64,000 bases of DNA from Leptospira licerasiae serovar Varillal str. VAR 010 (GCF_000244755.1 NZ_AHOO02000005.1:496001-560000); one strand, 5' to 3'. Counted from the stretch's first letter, positions 9,817-19,042 are shown. Made by a program: numbers and translations. The notes: a model not told the origin generated them from the sequence alone.

Positions 9817-10320
9817 TTAACCTTTATATCCCACTAGTTCGTTATAATCTCTTTCCATAGATACCAAGAAGAAAGACAACTGACGCATGATATTGTAAGC
9901 GCCTCTTTTCAAAGATAAGGAAGAGTTTTTCCAGGAAAGAAGTCGTTTCTCTCTATCTTCTTTGGAAAGTCCGACCATAGAGGTAAAAGAAAAATCCAAA
10001 GCAAGAGAAACAAGGGAAGAGCCCGGCAAGAATGCCAATAATTTCAAAACAGATTCTGTATCGATAGGATAAGGATGACCGTAGATGTATTTATCTGCGG
10101 CGACCCCCAAGTCGAATCCTTGGATTGGATTTCCTACGAGGAAAACTTCTTCCAATGATTTGAAAGCAAGGTATTCAGAATCACTCAGTCCATGCAATTT
10201 AGGAATTGGTCCAGATTTGCAGGAAGCTTGGGGAACTAGGATGGCCGATACGGCCGCCGTTTTGAGCAAAAACTTTAGAAAGCGACTACGAGAAACTTTC
10301 TCATCCAGAAACGATTCCAA
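9817..10320 (-). CDS. Gluconate 2-dehydrogenase subunit-3-like lipoprotein
   Basis: The first 35 residues form an export signal, SRFLKFLLKTAAVSAILVPQASC, ending in a lipobox-like cysteine. The rest is helical with L-x-D-x-E-Y-L-A-F-K-S-L-E near residue 46 and FDLGVAADKYI, a pattern shared with the small subunit 3 of membrane gluconate dehydrogenases. There the subunit assists export or anchoring of the flavoprotein. The start is TTG at 10320, chosen because GGAG lies six bases upstream. It ends five bases before the GMC oxidoreductase start, so the two are almost surely one operon. The single Arg before the hydrophobic stretch is not a twin-arginine motif, so Tat export is not supported. Confidence 0.7.
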   Translation of the reverse strand: MESFLDEKVSRSRFLKFLLKTAAVSAILVPQASCKSGPIPKLHGLSDSEYLAFKSLEEVFLVGNPIQGFDLGVAADKYIYGHPYPIDTESVLKLLAFLPGSSLVSLALDFSFTSMVGLSKEDREKRLLSWKNSSLSLKRGAYNIMRQLSFFLVSMERDYNELVGYKG

Positions 10321-10393
10321 TTCTAACTCCTAAACTTTGTTCGAAAAAACAAAGTTTGCCGTAACGAATGTTCTGGAATATGTTTGACTTTGT

Positions 10394-12937
10394 CTATCCT
10401 TTCTTTTGGAATTTTTGCATCTTCACATAAATTTTAATTTCTTCAAAATCAATTCTATCCAATTCCACTTGGAAAGTTTCTCCTAATGAATATTGTTTGG
10501 TATATTTTTTAGAATAGAATGTGAAGTCAGTGTCCGCTTGTAACTCTCCTTCGTCAGTAAACTCAATCGCAGGAATGATCGCTTCCACTGGAGGATTATT
10601 CAATTCTACAAACGCAACCGCTGCTTTGAATCCGACAAGAGTTGCAGTAAATTCTCTGATACCAGTTTTTTCCAAAAATCTGCAGGCTTTGAGTTTATAA
10701 TAATCTCTTTCTGAATCCGTTGCCTTTCTTTCTTCATGAGAAGTATGAAGACCCATTACTTTAATGTCTTCTTCGGAATATGGTTCTTTTTCCGAGAGTA
10801 GGATACTTTCTAAAACCCTGTGACAAACCAAATCAGGATAACGACGAATGGGAGAAGTGAAATGACAATAGTCTTTGAAACCTAGTCCCCAATGTCCCAA
10901 ATACTCTCCCGAATAATATGCCTGCATAAAACTTCTCAAAAGAGAAATATTAAACAGACGCTCTGCTGGGCTTCCTTCGATCACTTGTAGGACATTACGA
11001 ATCGATTCGTAAGACGTATCCTGTAATTGTGCGTTGACCCCGTTCAATCTTAGAAACGAATTTAGCATTTCAAGTTTTTCCACATCCATCGGTTCATGGA
11101 CACGATATAAAGTCGGTCTTTCCTTCTTGCGTATGTATTCTGCTACTTTGATGTTCGCAGAAAGCATAAATTCTTCGATCAGGATATGAGCCTGTAATCT
11201 ATCCACAGGTTTGATCTCGACCACATTATGTTCGGAATCGGTGACTACCTTGGTCTCTTTCAGATTTAGATCGATTCTTCCCGAGTTTAGTCTTCTCCTC
11301 CTAAGAACGTCCGCAAATTTCATCATCTGAAAGATCCAATTTTTCGGATCTCCCGATTTGATCTCTTCTTCCGCACGATTATAAGTGTATCTTTCGGCTA
11401 CACGTATTATGGATTTATAAAATTTAGCATGGAAGATAGTTCCGCTCCAATCCGCTTCCATCTCCACTGTAAATGCGAGACGATTCTTCTTTGCAACAAG
11501 ACTACAAAGATTTTCGGAAAGTTCAGGAGGTAACATCGGAACTACTCTGCTTCCTAAATAAACGGAAGTTGCCCTGGCATATGCTTCAATGTCCAGAGCA
11601 GAGCCTGGTGTTACATAGTGAGAAACATCAGCGATATGAACGTAAAATCGGATCTTCTTGCCTTCGTCTATAAATGAAATTGCATCGTCAAAGTCCTTTG
11701 AGTATTCTCCGTCTATCGTGATGGATTTGAGTTCTCTTAAATCCACTCTAGAATTCCAGTTGTCTACTGTAGACTCTTCCACTTCGTCCGGAAGTTCTTC
11801 TAACTTTATTTCCTCCGGATAAAGGATCGTATAATTGTACTTCATTAACATCCGCATTAGATCCGTGTCTTCTTTTGTATCCGACTCGAATCTAACGAAG
11901 TGAGCTTCGTATAGATTTTTTTCATGATCGGAATCCTGCTTTAAGGTTACGATCAGAACATCTCCGATATTGATCTCATCCTGTAGATCCTGGAGTAATG
12001 TTTTGCGGGGAAGGAAGCCCTCTTTCAGATCTCCTTCCATATCCAAAAAAGTTCCGACTATAAATTTATAATCCTTTTCAGTGACCTTCATTCTATAAAG
12101 TTCACGCCCTCTGCGAATAACAGATACGACTTCCCCTTCTAACTTTCCTTTGCGGCCGATACCTGTAGGAAGAATTTCCACAAGGTCACCTTGGATAGCG
12201 GAGGAAGTGTATTGTCCAGGAACAAAAACTTCGGTTCCAGTAGTCAGTTTTACGAAGCCGTCTCCTTTTTTACTTAAAGAGATGGTTCCGCTTAAGGTCT
12301 GATTTGAACGAACGATTATATTCTTTTTTTGGATCTCTATCAGACCTTCATTTTCGAAAAAGATCAGAATCTCTTCCGCAGAACGTTTTTGTTCTTGGGC
12401 TTCCCATTTTTCCCTTCTATAACCTTTTTTCTGGCCTGCATGCGCGATGAACTTGGAGTATACCTCTTGCATCGAGAGAACTTTGCCTGCTTTAGAACGG
12501 AAAAATTTTAGAAGTTTTCTACCCGGCTCATTCTCTCTTTCCCATTCATGACTTCCGAATTTTCTATCGTAAAATTTTGGCTTTGATGCAGGTACATGAG
12601 ATTCCGGTTTGGAGTCTTTCTTAAACTTAGGAGTCTTAAATTCTTTTTCTTTTTTAGGAGGAGAAGGCGGTGGAGGATCAAATTTACGGCTTTTTTGATC
12701 TCGTTGGACTTTCTTTTCGACAGGAAAAATTTCCGATTCGGCGGAGCGAGAAGACTTATGATCCTTTTTCTTTTTAAAGATCATCTCCTTTGCTTCTCTG
12801 ATCTTTTTTCTTAAAGCGTTCTCTTTCGATTCTTTCGGAACGGGTCCTTTGGATCTTTTGTTCTCTTCACTATTCTGTTTTGTTTTTATTTTTTTCTTTG
12901 TCTGTATTTGTTTAACTGTTTTCTTTTTTTGTGTCAT
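10394..12937 (-). CDS. rnr: Ribonuclease R (RNB-family 3'-5' exoribonuclease)
   Basis: It degrades structured RNA processively from the 3' end. Downstream of a winged-helix region (about residues 135-205) are cold-shock OB folds (GxGFVKL at about 227), the RNB catalytic domain with SKDFDDAISF near residue 420 holding the Mg-binding aspartates, the HYCHFTSPIRRYPDLVCHR segment, and a C-terminal S1 domain from about residue 765. The unusual part is the first 130 residues, which are Lys-rich, low in complexity and contain a PPPPSPP tract; E. coli RNase R places its basic extension at the C-terminus instead. The gene is followed by nothing on its strand until the GMC pair, and overlaps tsaB by four bases (ATGA). 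Confidence 0.93.
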   Translation of the reverse strand: MTQKKKTVKQIQTKKKIKTKQNSEENKRSKGPVPKESKENALRKKIREAKEMIFKKKKDHKSSRSAESEIFPVEKKVQRDQKSRKFDPPPPSPPKKEKEFKTPKFKKDSKPESHVPASKPKFYDRKFGSHEWERENEPGRKLLKFFRSKAGKVLSMQEVYSKFIAHAGQKKGYRREKWEAQEQKRSAEEILIFFENEGLIEIQKKNIIVRSNQTLSGTISLSKKGDGFVKLTTGTEVFVPGQYTSSAIQGDLVEILPTGIGRKGKLEGEVVSVIRRGRELYRMKVTEKDYKFIVGTFLDMEGDLKEGFLPRKTLLQDLQDEINIGDVLIVTLKQDSDHEKNLYEAHFVRFESDTKEDTDLMRMLMKYNYTILYPEEIKLEELPDEVEESTVDNWNSRVDLRELKSITIDGEYSKDFDDAISFIDEGKKIRFYVHIADVSHYVTPGSALDIEAYARATSVYLGSRVVPMLPPELSENLCSLVAKKNRLAFTVEMEADWSGTIFHAKFYKSIIRVAERYTYNRAEEEIKSGDPKNWIFQMMKFADVLRRRRLNSGRIDLNLKETKVVTDSEHNVVEIKPVDRLQAHILIEEFMLSANIKVAEYIRKKERPTLYRVHEPMDVEKLEMLNSFLRLNGVNAQLQDTSYESIRNVLQVIEGSPAERLFNISLLRSFMQAYYSGEYLGHWGLGFKDYCHFTSPIRRYPDLVCHRVLESILLSEKEPYSEEDIKVMGLHTSHEERKATDSERDYYKLKACRFLEKTGIREFTATLVGFKAAVAFVELNNPPVEAIIPAIEFTDEGELQADTDFTFYSKKYTKQYSLGETFQVELDRIDFEEIKIYVKMQKFQKKG

Positions 12938-13623
12938 GTATAATATACCTTAGGCTTATCGTCAGCGTAAGTTCCTCTTAGATAATTCGGAACTAATTGC
13001 AGATAAGAATGATCTTCCGGTTTAGATAACGCCTTCTTGATCTCGCTGGACTTCTCCAACAAACTCGCTTCCGGCGAAGGAAGATTTTCTTTCATATTTG
13101 TTCCCGCAAAAAATTCGGGAGAGTCGCTGAACTTAATTCCGGTAAGATAAGAGCCTATCCTATCTTCCGGGATTGTTTCCGGGATCAGATCCGGAGCAAT
13201 GTCCAAGGTGCCCCAATAACCTCTGGAGTCTCTTAGACCGAAATAAATTTTTCCTTGTTTCGCTTCTATTCCCACACAAACGGAAGATTCGGATTCCGCA
13301 TAGTATTGGCTGGTGTACAATTCTAAACTATCAATTCCTAAGACCGGAATATTCCAGATCTGTGAAAAATTCCGCGCAGTCGCTACTGAGATCCTGATCC
13401 CGGTAAAAGATCCAGGACCGGTTGTAGTTACTATTATATCAGGTTTTTCCCAATTGGATACCTTCAAACAATTGGAAATTTCTTTAATGAGTAATAGAGA
13501 GGATTCTCTATTATGCAATTCCCGATATTCGGAAAGTTTTTCCAGTTTGCCATCGTTCGATTTAAGATAACATCCGACTAGGATCCAAGAATTGGTCGCA
13601 TCGAAGAATAATATTTTTGTCAT
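12934..13623 (-). CDS. tsaB: tRNA threonylcarbamoyladenosine biosynthesis protein TsaB
   Basis: TsaB is the non-catalytic ASKHA-fold partner of TsaD in making the t6A37 modification of ANN-decoding tRNAs. The sequence shows the N-terminal ILFFDATNSWILVGC strand, the GPGSFTGIRISVATARNFSQIWNIPVLGIDSLE core at about residues 72-105, and a divergent C-terminal half, as is usual. I place the start at ATG 13623, which overlaps the tsaE stop as ATGA; an upstream in-frame codon at 13677 would only add residues read through the tsaE gene. tsaB sits between tsaE and rnr with overlaps on both sides, so the three are translationally coupled. TsaD is not in the window; TsaC is at 26839. Confidence 0.9.
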   Translation of the reverse strand: MTKILFFDATNSWILVGCYLKSNDGKLEKLSEYRELHNRESSLLLIKEISNCLKVSNWEKPDIIVTTTGPGSFTGIRISVATARNFSQIWNIPVLGIDSLELYTSQYYAESESSVCVGIEAKQGKIYFGLRDSRGYWGTLDIAPDLIPETIPEDRIGSYLTGIKFSDSPEFFAGTNMKENLPSPEASLLEKSSEIKKALSKPEDHSYLQLVPNYLRGTYADDKPKVYYT

Positions 13624-14180
13624 AAGATTTTCTCCGACTTCAGAAAGGACTCGATCTCTAAATCGGGCCTTCTCCATTCTTCTCCCAAAAACTCGATCTG
13701 CAGATTCCGAGTATCTTCGTCTGCTTCTTCCAAACCGATCTTGATAATGAATTTTTTACCCTTAAATTCAGGTTCTGCCTTTTCCCACCATTCTATCAGT
13801 GAAATCCCTTTGCCGTCCCAATATTCTTCAAAACCTAAGTCCGTAATTTCCTCAAAAGAACCGATCCGATACAGATCAAAATGAAAGATCTTTAAGGGAT
13901 CTCCCGATCTATTTTGAATTTCCGGAAACGGATACTCATTCATCAAAGTATAAGTAGGTGAATTTACAAATAATTTGGATCTATCCAATTCTGGTTTCAG
14001 GTGATCCAACAAAGCATTTACAAGTTTAGAAACAAACGTGGTTTTGCCTGAGCCCATCTTTCCGGAAAGAAGAAGTAGAGGAAAGTTTCCGTCTTTCCAG
14101 ACGGCAGCTACAATCCCTGCAAGTTTTAAGACAGGGGTATCGATAGAATCTAAGGTAAGATTTTCAAACCGTCCTGACAT
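13620..14180 (-). CDS. tsaE: tRNA threonylcarbamoyladenosine biosynthesis ATPase TsaE
   Basis: TsaE is the P-loop ATPase that resets the TsaBD complex during t6A synthesis. The Walker A loop LLSGKMGSGKTTF is at about residues 37-49, the switch region SPTYTLMNEYPF at about 75-85, and HFDLYRIGSFEEITDLGFEEYW with the Walker B-like aspartate and conserved tyrosine at about 105-125. IEWWEKAE follows, as in the family. At 186 residues it is a little longer than E. coli TsaE because of inserts around the switch region. The start ATG at 14180 is eight bases below the hslO stop, and the stop overlaps tsaB. Confidence 0.92.
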   Translation of the reverse strand: MSGRFENLTLDSIDTPVLKLAGIVAAVWKDGNFPLLLLSGKMGSGKTTFVSKLVNALLDHLKPELDRSKLFVNSPTYTLMNEYPFPEIQNRSGDPLKIFHFDLYRIGSFEEITDLGFEEYWDGKGISLIEWWEKAEPEFKGKKFIIKIGLEEADEDTRNLQIEFLGEEWRRPDLEIESFLKSEKIL

Positions 14181-14188
14181 TCTACTTT

Positions 14189-15046
14189 CTAAAATAACTC
14201 TAAGACCTGCGCCTTTGGAAATCTATAGATAGAATTACAGAATTCACAAGTGACTTCGATCTGTCCTTGCTCTTCTGCGATATCCATCGCTTCTTCTTTT
14301 CCTAAATTTTGGATGAGTTCTTTGATCTTCTCTTCCGAACAATCACATCTATATTCCGGCCTTCCGGTCTCCAATATCTCGAACTTTGTATTCCAAGAAG
14401 ATTGCAAAATTTCTAATGCTTGGGAAACGGTCCCTTCGTAAATTTTTGATTTTTCCTCTTCTAGTTTTCCGGCAAGTTCTCTGACTGCATCTATATGTTC
14501 CGGTCTCGCTTCCGGTAACGCTTGTAAGAACAGACCTTTGATTCTCCAATGGAGACCTTCTTGTTTGACATAAGCCACCAAAAAGGAAGGTACCTGTTCC
14601 GAATCTCTCAGATAATTTTCGATATTCGTTTCAAAACTTTGGTTCCGAAAAGGAACGATGGATTGATAAATACATTCTCCGTCTTTCCAACGGAATACTT
14701 TCAAAATCCCTAAATTTTCTTCGGAGATCTGTCCGGATTCTATATCTTCTTCAGGACGATGTCTTAAAGTTGCCTTAAGTCTTCCGTTACGAGTACTATA
14801 TGCTAATACTGAATGGATCTCTGAGTCGTCGTAAAAGCGGATTTGAACGCTTACCTTTGTGTCTTCTTTTACTAAATCAGCCAAGAAGAATGCGGCTAGC
14901 ATTGTCCTTGCAAGAAGCTCCGTACCAGCATCGTCAAAACCGTGTAAGTTAGACGCTGCGGTTACTGCGTAAGAAATTTCCGCCGAGGAAAAACGAAAGT
15001 GAACGTCGGGAAGAATCCCATAATGGTATATATCGTTATTTTCCAT
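14189..15046 (-). CDS. hslO: Redox-regulated chaperone Hsp33
   Basis: Hsp33 becomes an ATP-independent holdase when oxidative stress and unfolding release its zinc. The C-terminal zinc domain is visible: CDCSEEKI at about residues 234-236 (CxC) and CEFC at about 267-270 (CxxC), the two pairs that bind zinc when reduced and form disulfides when oxidised. The N-terminal domain shows the usual ARTMLAAFFLADLVKEDTKVSVQI pattern. Length (285 residues) is normal. It is the first gene of the hslO-tsaE-tsaB-rnr operon and diverges from the GH42 gene across a 171-base gap (15047-15217) that must contain promoters for both directions. Confidence 0.93.
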   Translation of the reverse strand: MENNDIYHYGILPDVHFRFSSAEISYAVTAASNLHGFDDAGTELLARTMLAAFFLADLVKEDTKVSVQIRFYDDSEIHSVLAYSTRNGRLKATLRHRPEEDIESGQISEENLGILKVFRWKDGECIYQSIVPFRNQSFETNIENYLRDSEQVPSFLVAYVKQEGLHWRIKGLFLQALPEARPEHIDAVRELAGKLEEEKSKIYEGTVSQALEILQSSWNTKFEILETGRPEYRCDCSEEKIKELIQNLGKEEAMDIAEEQGQIEVTCEFCNSIYRFPKAQVLELF

Positions 15047-15217
15047 GTAATATCGGATTCCCGACCTGTAAGGGAGAGATTCTAATCTATTCTCCCTGAA
15101 TCGTATCGAAAAGACAGTATTTTTTCCGAATTTCGATGGGATTTCCCGGTTTTCTTTCTGGAAAGATCTTCCCTTAAGAGAATTATCGTCTCTACCTTTT
15201 TAAGATGCGAGGATCGA

Positions 15218-17194
15218 ATGATTTTCGGAGCTGATTATTATCCCGAACAATGGACTCCTAAAGATTGGGAAGAGGACATTCGGATCATGAAGGACATGGG
15301 ATTATCCAGAGTCCGTCTCGCAGAGTTTTCTTGGGCCCTAGTAGAACCTAAAGAGGGCAAATTCGATTTTTCTTTTTGGAAGAAGATGTTGGATCTCTTT
15401 CATAAGCACAAAATAGATGTGATCCTAGGAACTCCAACAGCCACATTCCCCCCCTGGCTCGCAAAAAAATATCCTGACGTTCTTCAGACCAGAGATGGAG
15501 TTTTAAGAAACATAGGCACAAGAAGACAAGCATGTTTCTCTTCTCCAAATTATAGAAAAGCAGTGGTTCGAGTCGTTACTAAGATGGCCCAAACATTAGG
15601 AAATCATCCTGCAGTTATCGGCTGGCAGATCGACAATGAGATCGGTCACGAAGGTTCCGATATTGATCATTCTGAAACTTCTCTTAAAGCATTTCGTCTT
15701 TGGTTGAAACAAAAATATAAAACGATCCAGAACTTAAACGATACTTGGGGAAATATTTTTTGGGGAGTAATCTTTAACGACTGGAACGAGATTCCTTTGC
15801 CAGGTCCTCATGTGAGCGCAGGTTTTAATCCATCTATGATCCAAGACTTTTATAGGTTCCATTCGGATACGATTGTGGATTTTGTAAAATTGCAGGCCGA
15901 TATTGTTAGAAAGTTTTCTCCTAGCAGAAAGCTTACTACGAATTTATATCCGAGTCCTTTTCTCCCTGTGATCGATATGAGCGAATTATTCACGCATTTA
16001 GATTACGTTTCTTGGGACAATTATCCTACTTGGGGAGACCAAGAAGAACCGTTCCCTCATCCGTTTATCTCAGCGATGCATCAGTACAACCGAGGCTTGA
16101 AAGATCTTCCGTTTACCGTGATGGAACAAATATCAGGATTCCAAGGGCATGATACTTTGGGTTATCTTCCTGCTCCAGGTCAAATACAACTTTGGATGAA
16201 ACAAGCGATCGTACAGGGCGCGGAACAAATTATATTTTTTAGATATAGAACTGCAAGATTCGGACAAGAGCAGCTCTGTTACGGGATCTTAGACCACGAC
16301 AAGTCCTTGACCGATAGATATTTCGAATTGCAAAAAGGGATCTCTGAGATCCTGCCTGAAGCAGAGGATTTTGCATCCGAACATTTTCCCGCAGATGTGG
16401 CAGTTCTTCATGATATAGAGAATGCGAGGAACTTCAAACACCAACCAATCTCTTCCGGTTTAAAACATAGTCCTGTTCCTTTTGCACAAGTGGGTTACGA
16501 CATTGAAATGGCCACTTGGTTTGCAGGTCTCAATATTCTAAACGTAAACACTCACTTCTTACCCATATCAAAAGCTGACTTTTCCAAATACAAAGTATTG
16601 GTACTTCCACTGTATGCAATGGTAGAAGACACTATTGTAAAAAAATTGGAGCAATTCGTTAAAGGGGGAGGTGTTTTAGTTTTAGGATATAGAGCAGGGT
16701 TGAAGGACACAAACTCATGGATGTTGGATTCTCAGGTGCCTGGTCCATTCTCCGAAATGGCAGGAGTCAAAGTCAGAAAGTTCGAATCAGTAGGAAATCA
16801 GAACGTTAAGTTCCGATTCAGGCTATTACCGGGCACTTGTTCCAAAATCTGTGAAATACTTGAACCGACTACTGCCAAGGTTTGGGCAAGATATTCCGAT
16901 AATAAAAAATTTTATAAAGGAAAACCTGTCATAACTTGTAATCGATTCGGAAAAGGATCTGTCGTATACGTTGGAGCAAGCCTCAGTCCGATATCTTTTA
17001 TGCTATTGTACAGAAGAACGTTAAGAATGGCAGACGTCCCTTTTACTTTTTACGGACCTACAGTGGAGCGCAGCTTTAGAAAGGGAAAGTCGAAAGACTA
17101 CGAAATTTTTATCAATCATTCCGGTAAGAAGGCTCTCGCCGGTTTCAAGCTACTCAAACCGTATGAGGTGAGGATCTTGACTAAAACAAAATAA
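15218..17194 (+). CDS. Glycoside hydrolase family 42 beta-galactosidase
   Basis: The start has AGGA seven bases upstream. The N-terminal TIM barrel opens with GADYYPEQW and the RLAEFSWALVEPKEGKFDF strand typical of GH42. The acid/base glutamate is in WQIDNEIG at about residue 141, and the nucleophile glutamate is likely in FTVMEQISG at about residue 304. A Rossmann-like trimerisation domain with GGGVLVLGYRAGLKD and a small beta C-terminal domain complete the 658 residues. No signal peptide is present, so it acts on imported galactosides in the cytoplasm. Substrate preference is not readable. It overlaps the next gene by one base (TAATG), forming a short plus-strand operon among minus-strand genes. 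Confidence 0.9.
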   Translation: MIFGADYYPEQWTPKDWEEDIRIMKDMGLSRVRLAEFSWALVEPKEGKFDFSFWKKMLDLFHKHKIDVILGTPTATFPPWLAKKYPDVLQTRDGVLRNIGTRRQACFSSPNYRKAVVRVVTKMAQTLGNHPAVIGWQIDNEIGHEGSDIDHSETSLKAFRLWLKQKYKTIQNLNDTWGNIFWGVIFNDWNEIPLPGPHVSAGFNPSMIQDFYRFHSDTIVDFVKLQADIVRKFSPSRKLTTNLYPSPFLPVIDMSELFTHLDYVSWDNYPTWGDQEEPFPHPFISAMHQYNRGLKDLPFTVMEQISGFQGHDTLGYLPAPGQIQLWMKQAIVQGAEQIIFFRYRTARFGQEQLCYGILDHDKSLTDRYFELQKGISEILPEAEDFASEHFPADVAVLHDIENARNFKHQPISSGLKHSPVPFAQVGYDIEMATWFAGLNILNVNTHFLPISKADFSKYKVLVLPLYAMVEDTIVKKLEQFVKGGGVLVLGYRAGLKDTNSWMLDSQVPGPFSEMAGVKVRKFESVGNQNVKFRFRLLPGTCSKICEILEPTTAKVWARYSDNKKFYKGKPVITCNRFGKGSVVYVGASLSPISFMLLYRRTLRMADVPFTFYGPTVERSFRKGKSKDYEIFINHSGKKALAGFKLLKPYEVRILTKTK

Positions 17195-18135
17195 TGAAGC
17201 TGAATGAAGTTAAAGAATTAAACAGGCTCTTACAGAATCATTCGAATGGAAGGAACAAGGAAAATTCCGTTTATGTGGATAATCTTCATACTTCCTTCAT
17301 TGAATTCGAAGAGAAGTTTATTCTACCTTCCACTTCTGTCTTCGAAATTGAGTTTAGCGCCGCAGAAAGTTTTCTGAAGTCCTTACTTCATCTGGCACCC
17401 GAGTTAGTCGCGGATTCTCTAGTTCTTCCCGAACCTAGACCAAAAAGAGATATCGATCGTTTGTTTCTGATCAGACCGTTCTATACCGAAGGAGAAATGT
17501 TTAGGGAAAATTCTCCGGAAGTCTGGAGAGATAAACTTCCTCCTTTTGCTATCGTTACCAGCTTTCATGTAATGCATCTTGGCGGTGCACCCAAGGAAGA
17601 CATTTATGCTCAAGCTTCTCAGGGAAAAACTATGTCCGTTTACACCAAGAGAGCCTATTTTTCTTCCAGAGTGATCCCTCTGGATTCTCTTACATTGTTA
17701 GAAGATGCAGTGATCGACTTCACCGCTAAGAAGTACCAAGAATCCGATTTTATGGTCCAGATCTCAAAGGATACGTTCGAAGGAGTTAGGCACACATATT
17801 CCGAAATTTTTGACGAGGTCGACTATTCTAAGCAGGTGAACTTTATCCATGAGTCCCTAGGGATCACTCCTTCGGATTGGACTCTTGGAAAAATTTTCGC
17901 ACCTTTGGCGGTGGAATACCTGACCCTGACCACCAGGTTTTTGGATCCTTCCCTAGATAAGATCGCAAAGGATTTTAATTCGTTTCACCAAGTAGTTGAT
18001 CTTTTGTTAAGACCAGGCAGCATGACCTTAGAAGAATCTGCCCGAAATTCATTCTTCGCTTGGCTCCGATCTCATAAATCGGAGAGGATCATTTCCCCCT
18101 CGGGAAACATGGCCTGGAAAATTTTGCGGGCGTAA
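17194..18135 (+). CDS. Uncharacterised 313-residue protein
   Basis: I do not recognise a family. The protein has no signal peptide or membrane helix and reads as a soluble mixed alpha/beta protein, with a hydrophobic core around residues 110-135 (PPFAIVTSFHVMHLGG) and an acidic helical C-terminal third. There are no obvious nucleotide-binding or metal motifs. Its ATG shares one base with the GH42 stop, so it is translated together with the galactosidase, and the inositol-phosphatase-like gene begins 18 bases after its stop. Context suggests a sugar-related or housekeeping role, which is inference only. Confidence 0.75.
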   Translation: MKLNEVKELNRLLQNHSNGRNKENSVYVDNLHTSFIEFEEKFILPSTSVFEIEFSAAESFLKSLLHLAPELVADSLVLPEPRPKRDIDRLFLIRPFYTEGEMFRENSPEVWRDKLPPFAIVTSFHVMHLGGAPKEDIYAQASQGKTMSVYTKRAYFSSRVIPLDSLTLLEDAVIDFTAKKYQESDFMVQISKDTFEGVRHTYSEIFDEVDYSKQVNFIHESLGITPSDWTLGKIFAPLAVEYLTLTTRFLDPSLDKIAKDFNSFHQVVDLLLRPGSMTLEESARNSFFAWLRSHKSERIISPSGNMAWKILRA

Positions 18136-18153
18136 AGGACATAAGACCCGAAC

Positions 18154-18999
18154 ATGGAATCCTTAGCACCTCCCATAGATTTCCCTCTTGAAGAAGTGAA
18201 GAAGAGAGTGAAATCAGTCCAATCCGTATCCGGGCTTATACTGGAATCCGCTCGTAAACTCCAAAAGGAGATCCGAGTTTTCGGGATCGTAAGCGACTCC
18301 GAAGAAAAAGAACGAATTCATAAAGCGGACGAATTGATGGGAAAATTTCTAATCGATTTCATCCGACAAAACTTTCCAAACGACTCCATCATTTCCGAAG
18401 ATTATTTCAAACACGACGGAAGTAATTCTTTCCGTTGGGTTTTGGACCCGATCGACGGATCTATGAATTTTGTACGAGGCATTCCTCTCTATTGTGTATC
18501 CGTAGGTTTAGAACATAGAGAAACTCCTGTTGCAGGAGTTGTATTCGCGCCGGAATTAGATACACGTTACTCTGCAATCTTAAGCCAAGGTGCATTCAAG
18601 AACGGACTTCGAATTGATGTTTCTAACACGGACGCACTTGCAAGATCCCTTTTGGTATCCAGCTTTCCTACAAATAGAAAGGAAATCTTAAACGAAGTCA
18701 TTTCCGACATCACTGCATTCATCAGTTGCGGTAGATCTATGAGAAGGACCGGATCTTTCGTATTGGATACATGTTGGGTAGCAGAAGGTGTACTCGACGG
18801 GATTTGGGAGAAGGGTGTAAAACTCTGGGATACTGTCGCAAGCTCCGTGATCTTAACGGAAGCAGGCGGTAAACTCACAGACTTTCAAGGAAAACACTTC
18901 TTATCGGGACAGGCAGAAGTGGTAGCTTCCAATGGAAGGATCCATAAGCAGATCATAGATATTCTAAGAAATGTTCGGATCTCCATCGGAAGAAATTAA
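18154..18999 (+). CDS. Inositol monophosphatase family phosphatase
   Basis: The lithium-sensitive phosphatase fold is evident. Motif A is WVLDPIDGSMNFVRGIP at about residues 93-109, carrying two metal-binding aspartates, preceded by the ISEDYF glutamate at about 79. Motif B, KLWDTVASSVILTEAGGKLTD, is at about 223-243 with the WD metal ligand. Length (281 residues) is normal for SuhB/HisN/CysQ relatives. Which phosphate it removes (inositol, histidinol, PAP or fructose bisphosphate) cannot be settled by eye. It ends the plus-strand trio with the galactosidase and converges with the cytochrome c gene across a short space containing an inverted repeat. Confidence 0.85.
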   Translation: MESLAPPIDFPLEEVKKRVKSVQSVSGLILESARKLQKEIRVFGIVSDSEEKERIHKADELMGKFLIDFIRQNFPNDSIISEDYFKHDGSNSFRWVLDPIDGSMNFVRGIPLYCVSVGLEHRETPVAGVVFAPELDTRYSAILSQGAFKNGLRIDVSNTDALARSLLVSSFPTNRKEILNEVISDITAFISCGRSMRRTGSFVLDTCWVAEGVLDGIWEKGVKLWDTVASSVILTEAGGKLTDFQGKHFLSGQAEVVASNGRIHKQIIDILRNVRISIGRN

Positions 19000-19003
19000 A
19001 TCC

Positions 19004-19035
19004 AGTAAGCTGCGCGGACTACGTCGAAGCTTACT
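19004..19035. other. Inverted repeat between convergent genes
   Basis: The arms AGTAAGCT (19004-19011) and AGCTTACT (19028-19035) are perfect reverse complements, separated by 16 bases. It fills the 43-base space between the stops of the phosphatase gene and the cytochrome c gene. A weak bidirectional transcription stop is possible, but there is no uridine tract on either side, so it does not look like a classic intrinsic terminator. Confidence 0.4.
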
Positions 19036-19042
19036 AAAGATC

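Noticed and set aside
12596..12814. Arg/Phe-rich plus-strand frame opposite the rnr N-terminus
   Set aside because: It is the antisense image of the Lys-rich low-complexity extension of RNase R and has no independent support.
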